DNA of 5,886 bases from Desulfurococcales archaeon (GTDB taxonomy: Archaea; Thermoproteota; Thermoprotei_A; Sulfolobales; Acidilobaceae): positions 1 through 5,886 of the forward strand of contig JALUZI010000200.1 in assembly GCA_027012045.1 (NCBI GenBank), given 5' to 3'. Shown here in pieces: positions 1-5,031 of this stretch (its first letter is position 1; each line of letters opens with the position of its first letter). The notes below the pieces were generated by a model. The model had not been told where the DNA came from. It did no database searches and was given only the letters and a program-made list of their open reading frames with translations. Position numbers and translations under genes: made by a program.

Positions 1-419
1 ACTCTCTCTATGAATGTCTCGGGATAATTGCCTCTCTCATCCTTCTCGTACTTCTTCACCATGTCCCATATGGTTAGGAGAGCCGCCATTACACCTGTCA
101 GCGCGTCCATTTCGACTCCCGTCTTCCAAGTCGTCTTCACCTTGACTGTAACCTTTATCCTATCACTTCCCAACACGGTGAACAATACCTTTATACCTGT
201 ATAGGGTATGGGGTGGCAGTGAGGTATTATTTGAGGTGTATTCTTGACAGCGAGCATTCCGGCCACTCTTGCGGTTGTGAAGACATCACCCTTCTCTATC
301 TCTCCCTTGACTATTTTCTCTATTGTTGACGGCTTGAGCCTTATTACACCCGAGGCTACTGCCTCCCTGTATACTTCTGGTTTACTGGTTATGTCAACCA
401 TACCTTCTATCTTACCCAT
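1..419 (-). CDS. moaC: Cyclic pyranopterin monophosphate synthase MoaC (3' end cut by window)
   Basis: MoaC converts the MoaA product 3',8-cyclo-7,8-dihydro-GTP into cyclic pyranopterin monophosphate, an early cytoplasmic step in molybdenum/tungsten cofactor synthesis. The visible 139 residues begin with MGKIEGMVDITSK. They carry the family hallmarks: the HCHP motif at 67-70 (active-site His), GVEMDALTGV at 101-110, and D119-M-V-K122, which match the catalytic Asp and Lys of the E. coli enzyme. About 10-20 C-terminal residues are missing, judged by the usual length of about 150-160. The ATG at 417-419 is chosen because a Shine-Dalgarno sequence lies 8 nt upstream and the family's MVDI motif follows directly. 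It is the last visible gene of the minus-strand unit, 22 bp after the winged-helix gene, so it is probably co-transcribed with it. I see no sign of decay. The identification is firm; only the operon link to the upstream genes is inferred. Confidence 0.95.
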   Translation of the reverse strand, partial: MGKIEGMVDITSKPEVYREAVASGVIRLKPSTIEKIVKGEIEKGDVFTTARVAGMLAVKNTPQIIPHCHPIPYTGIKVLFTVLGSDRIKVTVKVKTTWKTGVEMDALTGVMAALLTIWDMVKKYEKDERGNYPETFIER

Positions 420-427
420 TGCATGGG

Positions 428-435
428 CACCCTCC
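428..435 (-). promoter_or_regulatory. Shine-Dalgarno site of moaC
   Basis: GGAGGGTG on the minus strand lies 8 nt before the moaC ATG. It spans the end of the short gap after the winged-helix gene stop. It decides the start at 419 over the later in-frame ATG (MVDI). It also supports translation of moaC as an internal gene of a polycistronic message. Confidence 0.7.
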
Positions 436-441
436 AATGGT

Positions 442-696
442 TTAGGGTTGTTCTAGGAGCATTTTAAGGATGGAAACCTTCGGGTTGCTGTAGTCTAGCT
501 CTATTATTCTGAACCTGCCGAATCTCCGCTCCGTTACTAGTCCCTCATTCCTGAGTTCTTCTATGTACTTCGAGACGAGGCGGTGGGTGAGGCCGGTTTC
601 CCTTATGAGCGTGTTTATATTGACCGCTCCGTACTTGAACAGTGTTTTTAGAACACGTATCCTACCCTTGCTGGACAAGACGTTTTCTATGCCCAT
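442..696 (-). CDS. Small winged-helix DNA-binding protein (ArsR/MarR-like fold)
   Basis: This 84-residue protein is one winged helix-turn-helix domain with almost nothing else. Helix 1 covers about 8-22 (GRIRVLKTLFKYG), helix 2 about 26-35, and the recognition helix about 37-54 (THRLVSKYIEELRNEGLV). A basic wing follows at 55-66 (TERRFGRFRI), then a short tail ending ILKMLLEQP. No metal-binding or ligand domain is visible, so it probably acts as a dimeric DNA-binding regulator; the target is unknown. The ATG lies 4 bp after the stop of the Orc1/Cdc6-like gene and has no clear Shine-Dalgarno site, so translation is probably coupled to the upstream gene. moaC follows after 22 bp. Its tail resembles the C-terminus of the neighbouring ATPase (NPLKMLLEKEL), which suggests shared fold or ancestry. 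The fold is confident; the role is inferred from context only. Confidence 0.85.
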   Translation of the reverse strand: MGIENVLSSKGRIRVLKTLFKYGAVNINTLIRETGLTHRLVSKYIEELRNEGLVTERRFGRFRIIELDYSNPKVSILKMLLEQP

Positions 697-700
697 TGTT

Positions 701-1921
701 CTATGCCATGTTTAGCTCTTTCTCCAAGAGCATTTTAAGCGGGTTGACAGGGATGTCCGGGGATATGCGTATTAGTGTTGTTCTCCCTCTCATGCCTCTT
801 CCCGAGAGACTGGTCTGGACTAGCCCTTTGAACGATAGTTCTCTTATGTACTCGAATATTTGGCTGTGAACCCTGGGTTTCTCGTTAAGCCACTCGCACA
901 CCGTCTTGTACTCGTCTTCGAGCACGCCCATTGTAACCCAGTCACCCTCGGTTTTCAGGCTGAGCAGGGTTAAGGCGTACAAGAGTATTTTCTGGTGTAA
1001 ACCCAGGCTTTCCACACTGTACTCTGATACTTTGAACGTGCCTACCATGGATAGTGCCTCCCTGACGTACTCCTCTCTGACAGCATCGTCTCCCCGTGCC
1101 TCAGCAGTCTCGACGGCCTGTCTCGAGACGCTTATCGCTGTTCTAGCGTTACCCTCGCCGCTTTTATCATAGCCCAGGTAGTCAGATATCATCTCCACGA
1201 GGGCAGGAGGGAACCTTGTGGGATCCACTAAGCCCCGCTCTATTCTATCGTAGAGGATATCGTAGAGCTCGTAGGACTTATAGGGCTGTAAACCCACCTC
1301 CAGCCCAACCATGGATCTCAGCTGCCCGGGCATCTTACCCCATTCTATCATGTCGAAAACAACTAGGAGAGGGTAAATCCTGTAGGAGTCAACTATCCCC
1401 TCAAATATCTCCGTGTACCTGAAGAATAGATAGATTAGTTGTTCCTCGCTGAAACCCCTCCTCCGGAGTATGGACTGTATCTCGTCTATTATGAGTAGTA
1501 TGTAGTAGTTCCGCATTATGGAATCGTCGAGAATGGCCTTCATAAGCTCTATAGGGCTACTACCCCGGGGCTTCACACCCCTTATGCCTAGCTGGCTGGT
1601 TATAGAGGTCAGTATCTGGTTGACACCGGTCATAGAGTACACGTTAACATATACCGGTTTTACCGTGAAACCATTCCTCCGGGCTAGCTCTGCTATCCTC
1701 GTAGCCGTCAGCTTGGCCAGTGTGGTCTTGCCTATTCCAGATCTGCCTCTGACTGTCCCGTATATTACTGCTATCCTAGAGAACTCTCCCGGGGATTCAG
1801 TCATGTATCTATAGAAGTCCACGAGTCTGCTGAGCTTCTCCTCCCTGTTAATCAGGTTCGGCGGTATGTAAGTGTCCGTGAATACCTTGTAGTCCTTGAA
1901 GAGCCTCAATAGTTTCACCAC
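701..1921 (-). CDS. Divergent Orc1/Cdc6-type AAA+ ATPase with C-terminal winged helix
   Basis: Counting from a GTG at 1919-1921 (406 residues, the usual Orc1/Cdc6 length), the family landmarks come in order: an N-terminal YIPPNLINREEKL segment (about 18-30, compare YIPxxLxHREEQ in Orc1/Cdc6), Walker A GRSGIGKTT (59-67), an initiator-type helix (GSSPIELMKAIL, about 120-131), Walker B LLIIDE (142-147), a sensor-2-like GNARTAI (257-263), and a C-terminal winged helix beginning near LGLHQKILLYAL (306-317). Family members bind origins and load MCM, and some paralogues regulate genes. This copy is divergent: about four extra residues before Walker A, and VFDMIEW where the sensor-1 Asn is expected. 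It could be a non-origin paralogue or a broader archaeal STAND-like ATPase. The frame stays open to a GTG at 2023, but that start directly follows a stop codon, lacks a Shine-Dalgarno site, and would add a hydrophobic stretch encoded by TATA-like DNA. First gene of the unit with the winged-helix gene and moaC. Confidence 0.8.
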   Translation of the reverse strand: MVKLLRLFKDYKVFTDTYIPPNLINREEKLSRLVDFYRYMTESPGEFSRIAVIYGTVRGRSGIGKTTLAKLTATRIAELARRNGFTVKPVYVNVYSMTGVNQILTSITSQLGIRGVKPRGSSPIELMKAILDDSIMRNYYILLIIDEIQSILRRRGFSEEQLIYLFFRYTEIFEGIVDSYRIYPLLVVFDMIEWGKMPGQLRSMVGLEVGLQPYKSYELYDILYDRIERGLVDPTRFPPALVEMISDYLGYDKSGEGNARTAISVSRQAVETAEARGDDAVREEYVREALSMVGTFKVSEYSVESLGLHQKILLYALTLLSLKTEGDWVTMGVLEDEYKTVCEWLNEKPRVHSQIFEYIRELSFKGLVQTSLSGRGMRGRTTLIRISPDIPVNPLKMLLEKELNMA

Positions 1922-1954
1922 ACCACTATATCTAAGTTTCTCACCAAACCGAAA

Positions 1955-1974
1955 GTAATAAACGATTATTATAG
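1955..1974 (-). promoter_or_regulatory. Candidate TATA region for the Orc1/Cdc6-like operon
   Basis: On the minus strand the segment reads CTATAATAATCGTTTATTAC, holding two A/T-rich TATA-like elements (CTATAAT at 1968-1974 and GTTTATTAC around 1955-1963). Initiation about 25 nt downstream of the second would fall near 1932, only about 11 nt before the GTG at 1921, which fits a short-leader or leaderless archaeal mRNA. The location inside the longest open frame is the main reason to shorten that gene. Confidence 0.4.
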
Positions 1975-2039
1975 AAAGCCAGTAAGACCACAATACAACC
2001 ATACTGGGAGAGGTATCCAACACTTATTACGCGCAAAAC

Positions 2040-2049
2040 GTAAATAATA
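2040..2049 (+). promoter_or_regulatory. Candidate TATA box for the nucleotidyltransferase gene
   Basis: GTAAATAATA is the only TATA-like stretch on the plus strand just upstream of the gene. Initiation about 25 nt downstream would give a leader of roughly 10 nt carrying the Shine-Dalgarno site at 2067-2072. The match to an archaeal TATA consensus is modest. Confidence 0.3.
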
Positions 2050-2066
2050 CATGACGCCTGCATCGA

Positions 2067-2072
2067 AGGTGA
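2067..2072 (+). promoter_or_regulatory. Shine-Dalgarno site of the nucleotidyltransferase gene
   Basis: AGGTGA lies 6 nt before the ATG at 2079 and 12 nt before a second in-frame ATG at 2085. The spacing favours 2079, although MAAILAGG (the 2085 start) is closer to how family members usually begin. Confidence 0.6.
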
Positions 2073-2078
2073 ACCCCA

Positions 2079-2771
2079 ATGGTTATGGCAGCCATACTAG
2101 CCGGAGGATACGGTAAACGCCTCAGACCAATAACCGAGACAATACCCAAGCCACTAGTCGAAGTAGCGGGAAAACCCATCCTAGAACACCAGATCGAGTG
2201 GCTCAGGAAACACGGAGTCACAAACATAGTACTCCTCGTCGGGTACCACAAGGAGAAAATAATAGAACGCATAGGAAGCGGAAACAGGCTAGGAATAAAA
2301 GCAACATACGTCATAGAAGAAGAGCCCCGTGGTACGGCCGGAGCCATCAAGAACGCTGAACACATACTCCGGTCAGAAGACATATTCCTAGTCTTAAACG
2401 GTGACATAATAACAAACCTAGACCCCACTCCATTGATGAATAAGGTAAGAGAGCGGGGTGCATATGCAGGCTTGGCAGCAGTCCCCCTGAGAAGCCCCTA
2501 CGGCATACTGGACATTGAGGGAGACTTCATCAAGAAATTCATAGAGAAGCCATACATCCCGGACTACTGGATCAACGGCGGAGTATACGCCATGACACCG
2601 AAAGTCTTCGACTACCTTCCCGAGAAGGGAGACATAGAGAGACAAGGGTTCCCCGAGCTCGCGGCGGAGGGCAAACTAGTCACAGTGAAATACGAGAACG
2701 TCTTCTGGAAGAGTATAGACACACATAAAGACATAGAGGAAGCTAGTAAGGAGCTGGCAAGTATAAAGTAA
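2079..2771 (+). CDS. Sugar-1-phosphate nucleotidyltransferase (single catalytic domain)
   Basis: This cytoplasmic enzyme family transfers a nucleotidyl group from an NTP to a sugar-1-phosphate, giving an NDP-sugar and pyrophosphate for glycan, glycoprotein or glycolipid synthesis. The 230 residues form one complete Rossmann-like GT-A domain. It has the signature LAGGYGKRLRP (7-17) with PKPL (23-26), a GTAGAI loop (85-90), the metal-binding Asp in LNGDI (106-110), EKP at 156-158, NGGVY at 166-170, and a final FWKSIDTHKD (209-218) resembling the family's W-x-D-I-x-T-P-x-D. There is no C-terminal left-handed beta-helix, so it is the short form, unlike bifunctional GlmU or the longer ManC/GlgC enzymes. 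Sequence alone does not settle the sugar or base; mannose-1-phosphate guanylyltransferase and glucose-1-phosphate thymidylyl- or uridylyltransferase are both possible. It stands alone, divergent from the Orc-like gene and convergent with the zinc-ribbon gene 38 bp away. Confidence 0.93.
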   Translation: MVMAAILAGGYGKRLRPITETIPKPLVEVAGKPILEHQIEWLRKHGVTNIVLLVGYHKEKIIERIGSGNRLGIKATYVIEEEPRGTAGAIKNAEHILRSEDIFLVLNGDIITNLDPTPLMNKVRERGAYAGLAAVPLRSPYGILDIEGDFIKKFIEKPYIPDYWINGGVYAMTPKVFDYLPEKGDIERQGFPELAAEGKLVTVKYENVFWKSIDTHKDIEEASKELASIK

Positions 2772-2809
2772 ACTAACAAAGCTCACTTAACAAACATTAG
2801 TGTAGTCCG

Positions 2810-3079
2810 TTAGTACTCGTTGGCAAGCTGGTCTAGGACCTGCTCATAATACTCCTCTATCTCCTGCTGAATCTCCTCTTTACTCCTCATTATGGCTCTA
2901 TTCTCCGCTACAGCCTTCGTTGACACAACCTTCTTCTTCTCGTCAGCTTTCTCGACAATCTTCATGGAGTCACCCTTCTTGACAGGCTCCATATAGCCGC
3001 AACGCGTGCACTGGTAGTAGAGCTTACCCTCCTTCCTAACAACGATCATTACTGAACCACACTTGGGGCAGAACTTCAA
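2810..3079 (-). CDS. TFS/Rpb9-like N-terminal zinc ribbon protein without the C-terminal ribbon
   Basis: The 89-residue protein opens with MKFCPKCGS and has C4-x2-C7 and C24-x2-C27, a zinc ribbon very like the N-terminal domain of archaeal transcription factor S and Rpb9/RPA12/RPC11. In TFS that domain docks on RNA polymerase and a second, C-terminal ribbon with an acidic DE hairpin stimulates transcript cleavage. Here residues 33-65 are a Lys/Glu-rich linker and 66-89 (SKEEIQQEIEEYYEQVLDQL) an acidic probable helix. There are no further Cys and no cleavage hairpin, so cleavage activity is not expected. The start is TTG at 3077-3079, fixed by a strong Shine-Dalgarno site 5 nt upstream and by the Cys motif beginning at residue 4. 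No remnant of a second ribbon is visible before the convergent nucleotidyltransferase gene, so this looks like a real short form rather than a broken gene. RNA-polymerase association is inferred. Confidence 0.85.
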   Translation of the reverse strand: MKFCPKCGSVMIVVRKEGKLYYQCTRCGYMEPVKKGDSMKIVEKADEKKKVVSTKAVAENRAIMRSKEEIQQEIEEYYEQVLDQLANEY

Positions 3080-3084
3080 TCAAA

Positions 3085-3091
3085 CCACCTC
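3085..3091 (-). promoter_or_regulatory. Shine-Dalgarno site selecting a TTG start
   Basis: GAGGTGG on the minus strand sits 5 nt before the TTG at 3079. It is a near-ideal match to the archaeal anti-SD (consensus GGAGGTGA) and is what supports a TTG initiation codon for the zinc-ribbon gene. Confidence 0.7.
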
Positions 3092-3125
3092 TCAAGCCTT
3101 AATTGCCTAGAGCCTGCATTGTTAC

Positions 3126-3193
3126 CTATCACCATATACTCGTGGTTGATATATAAGCATTGTTGTACATTATCCTGCGTAAATAGGTGATAG
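3126..3193. repeat. Spaced 8-bp inverted repeat around the divergent promoter
   Basis: CTATCACC at 3126-3133 is the exact reverse complement of GGTGATAG at 3186-3193. The arms are separated by 52 bp and flank the shared TATA box. The left arm lies near the predicted start site of the zinc-ribbon mRNA and the right arm covers the GTG start of the nuclease gene. It could be an operator pair or a coincidence; the right arm also resembles a Shine-Dalgarno GGTGAT. Confidence 0.4.
3146..3158. promoter_or_regulatory. Symmetric TATA box, candidate shared divergent promoter
   Basis: The stretch TTGATATATAAGC reads as a good archaeal TATA box in both directions (GATATATAAG on plus, CTTATATATC on minus). 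Initiation about 26 nt away would fall near 3178 for the plus-strand nuclease gene (about 9-nt leader to the GTG at 3187) and near 3126 for the minus-strand zinc-ribbon gene (about 47-nt leader with a Shine-Dalgarno site). A second minus-strand candidate, AGTATATGG around 3132-3140, could serve the zinc-ribbon gene instead. Confidence 0.6.
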
Positions 3194-3819
3194 AACTGCC
3201 AGTAAACATATCGCACAGCAGGAGAGAAAAGGCTAGCGTAAAGACCGCAATGAAACTATTGGAGAACAAGGGGTACACCATCGAGGAGACAGGTGTTAGG
3301 GTCGAGAGGAATGGGAGGGAAATAGGGGAAATAGACATACTGGCAAGAGACAAAGAAGGGAACTGTATAGCGGTAGAAGTAAAATCTGGGTACGCCGACA
3401 TAAGCGCCGTCAGACAGGCATATGTCAACGCAAAGATAACGGGATGCAAACCCCTTATAGTTGCCAGGAGCTACGCCAACAAAGACGTCTTCGAGCTAGC
3501 TGAGGAGCTTGGCGTAGAACTCCAGTTCCTAGACGACATGTTCACCGTCGACCCGATCGAGCTGAAGGTATTCATAGACGAGTCCATAGATAATCTACTC
3601 ACATCAATCATAGCACTAGAAGACTGCCTAACCCAGCTGAACCCTGAGTCAGAGTTTTACCTAAGGCTACTAGCCGGCGAACAGGGAAAAGGGACCTATA
3701 AATATGTGGAGAAGCTAGTCGAGAAGCAACCATGCCTGGAGAAGTATATGAAAGACAAAAGATCGTCCAGCATCATATCAAGATACATCTTAAGGAAAAT
3801 GTTGAGAAACGTCCAATAA
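3187..3819 (+). CDS. RecB-like PD-(D/E)XK nuclease-superfamily protein
   Basis: The N-terminal ~110 residues form a PD-(D/E)XK fold of the archaeal RecB/Mrr-like type. An opening helix (about 15-29, VKTAMKLLENKGY) is followed by GEID (47-50, metal-binding Asp50) and VEVKSG (63-68, Glu64 and Lys66), then VRQAYVNAK (75-83) with a Gln in the position common in this family. All core catalytic residues are present, so DNA cleavage is plausible, but the substrate is unknown. Residues 125-210 are a mainly helical domain ending in a basic tail (KRSSSIISRYILRKMLRNVQ) that may bind DNA; I do not recognise it. The GTG start at 3187 fits a nearly leaderless mRNA from the TATA box at 3146-3158; no other in-frame start lies before the PD-(D/E)XK helix. 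It is followed after 27 bp by nth, suggesting a repair-related transcription unit. The gene ends in tandem TAA stops. Confidence 0.85.
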   Translation: MIELPVNISHSRREKASVKTAMKLLENKGYTIEETGVRVERNGREIGEIDILARDKEGNCIAVEVKSGYADISAVRQAYVNAKITGCKPLIVARSYANKDVFELAEELGVELQFLDDMFTVDPIELKVFIDESIDNLLTSIIALEDCLTQLNPESEFYLRLLAGEQGKGTYKYVEKLVEKQPCLEKYMKDKRSSSIISRYILRKMLRNVQ

Positions 3820-3846
3820 TAAGGGAATAATGCCGCAGCACTTAAC

Positions 3847-4629
3847 ATGGAAGGGCTGGTTGCTTTGGAGGAACAAGCCAAAACTACAGGCTGCGTCAAA
3901 CCTGAGGGTTTCACAGGTAGAAGAGTAATCCAATTACTAGAGAAATCAGGGCTAGAAATAAGGGAAGATGAGTTCGTCAGTTTAACCGCGAGAAAGCTGA
4001 ACGGTAACCCTTTCGCCCTGCTCGTCGCTATAATCATAAGTCAGAACACGACTGATAAAGCCGCGATAAAAGCCTACAAGCGGCTCAACGAGATGCTTGG
4101 GGGTAGATTGACTCCGGAGAAAATAGTAGAGCTTGGGCAGGAGCGTATAGAGGAGCCGCTTAGGCCGGCAGGGTTGTCTAGGCAGAAGGCAAGATGGATC
4201 TACGAGGCCGCGAGGGCGATTATAGATAATGGAGGTGAAAGAATCCTCACAGAGAAACCTCCAGATGAGCTCAGGCAGATACTATTGAAGATCCCGGGAA
4301 TAGGTAAGAAAACGGTTGACGTGTTTATGTCCCAGGTGAGGGGGGAGCAGGTATTCGCAGTAGACACACACGCGCGGAGAATAGCTAAAAGATGGTGTCT
4401 AGAGGATACAAATAACTATGACAGAATAAGCAAAGCTTTCTCAGAGTTCTTCAAGGGAGAAGACCTTGTAAAGGCCCACAAACTTGTTATAGCACTAGGG
4501 AGGAAATGGTGTATAGCAAGGAAACCGAAATGCAAGGAATGCCCCCTGAGAGAGATATGTCCATACGCTGTCCAACACTCATCGTCCACCACCAAGCAGG
4601 AAAAGAATATTGGGCTGAGCAGGAAATAG
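3847..4629 (+). CDS. nth: Endonuclease III, DNA glycosylase/AP lyase with [4Fe-4S] cluster
   Basis: This base-excision-repair enzyme removes oxidised pyrimidines and cleaves the abasic site by beta-elimination. Landmarks are NPFALLVAIIISQNTTD (54-70), the helix-hairpin-helix IPGIGKKT (149-156) with catalytic Lys155, AVDTH (171-175) with catalytic Asp173, and the iron-sulfur ligands C222-x6-C229-x2-C232-x5-C238, spaced exactly as in E. coli Nth. The 260 residues exceed the bacterial enzyme by about 50, through an N-terminal extension of ~30 and a 22-residue tail after the last Cys. That tail (rich in Ser, Thr, Lys, Gln) is encoded where the next gene begins in another frame, so its sequence is probably shaped by the overlap. 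The ATG at 3847 has no clear Shine-Dalgarno site. It lies 27 bp after the nuclease gene and is probably co-transcribed with it. Confidence 0.95.
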   Translation: MEGLVALEEQAKTTGCVKPEGFTGRRVIQLLEKSGLEIREDEFVSLTARKLNGNPFALLVAIIISQNTTDKAAIKAYKRLNEMLGGRLTPEKIVELGQERIEEPLRPAGLSRQKARWIYEAARAIIDNGGERILTEKPPDELRQILLKIPGIGKKTVDVFMSQVRGEQVFAVDTHARRIAKRWCLEDTNNYDRISKAFSEFFKGEDLVKAHKLVIALGRKWCIARKPKCKECPLREICPYAVQHSSSTTKQEKNIGLSRK

Positions 4630-5024
4630 GCGATATTCTCCTACCCCACGATCCCGATGTCAAGATTGAAAGAACAGATTACAGGGGCGTACTCCTGGTC
4701 TACACAAACATTCCATCCAGCAAAGCATACCGCCTAGTTACAAGAGAAATCCTAACCAGTATAGACCGGGTTATACCCGTTGAAGACTGTTTTATTATAA
4801 GAAGCACAGGCGACCTCGAGAGGGCTCTAAATAGCATTACCATTAGAGTCAGAGGATTTGAATGTGTTAGAGCTAATATATCTCTTAGGGGACATTTGAA
4901 AGAGCATTCCCTGGCTTTGGATAAGGAAATCAATAAAAGACTACGGGTGGATAAGGCGTGTGGGACTGTCCTGTACGTCGAGTCAGTCGATGACCTCCTA
5001 ATGTATGGCTTTGTGGGCAGGTGA
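4557..5024 (+). CDS. Stand-alone THUMP-domain protein (Tan1-like RNA-binding)
   Basis: The 155-residue product resembles archaeal THUMP proteins related to yeast Tan1. An N-terminal ferredoxin-like segment includes PTLIVHHQAGKEYWAEQEI (6-24) and GVLLVY (44-49). The THUMP core follows about 75-155, with TIRVRGFECVRANISLRGH (95-113) and GTVLYVESVDDLLMYGF (136-152). No methyltransferase, sulfurtransferase or acetyltransferase domain is attached, so it probably serves as a tRNA-binding adaptor; Tan1 does this for the ac4C acetyltransferase. The ATG at 4557 is preferred because it directly precedes the conserved PTLIV strand. Earlier in-frame ATGs at 4506, 4530 and 4539 only add sequence that reads nth in another frame. 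No ATG, GTG or TTG occurs in frame after 4557 until residue 114, so the 73-nt overlap with nth is unavoidable. It ends 7 bp from the 3' end of the convergent tRNA-Phe gene. Confidence 0.8.
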   Translation: MSIRCPTLIVHHQAGKEYWAEQEIGDILLPHDPDVKIERTDYRGVLLVYTNIPSSKAYRLVTREILTSIDRVIPVEDCFIIRSTGDLERALNSITIRVRGFECVRANISLRGHLKEHSLALDKEINKRLRVDKACGTVLYVESVDDLLMYGFVGR

Positions 5025-5031
5025 GAATGAG

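Noticed and set aside
642..1814. Plus-strand open frames opposite the Orc-like ATPase
   Set aside because: Low-complexity Ser/Leu-rich translations antisense to a well-supported gene; no motif or ribosome binding site.
1921..2078. Possible replication origin next to the Orc1/Cdc6-like gene
   Set aside because: Archaeal origins often flank orc1/cdc6 genes, but this gap is at most about 157 bp, and I see no origin-recognition-box-like repeats or long AT-rich unwinding tract, only TATA-like promoter elements.
2027..2645. Minus-strand open frames opposite the nucleotidyltransferase
   Set aside because: They lie antisense to a gene with full family motifs, have no domain signature and no start signals; they are by-products of codon composition.
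2772..2814. Weak inverted match ACTAAC / GTTAGT between the convergent genes as a shared terminator
   Set aside because: Only 6 bp with a long loop and no T-run on either strand; not enough to call a terminator.
2810..3079. Frameshifted or degraded full-length TFS
   Set aside because: No Cys pairs or DE hairpin appear in any minus-strand frame before the convergent gene, and the existing frame has a clean stop and a good ribosome binding site.
3696..4037. Minus-strand open frame across the nuclease/nth junction
   Set aside because: Antisense to two supported genes with no recognisable domain.
4506..4556. Earlier start codons (4506, 4530, 4539) for the THUMP gene
   Set aside because: They add residues read from DNA encoding the nth iron-sulfur motif in another frame, do not resemble a THUMP N-terminus and have no well-placed Shine-Dalgarno site.
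4985..5024. C/D-box-like CGATGA sequence near the end of the THUMP gene
   Set aside because: It lacks a proper box C (RUGAUGA), and no CUGA box D follows at the right distance; it is explained by coding sequence.
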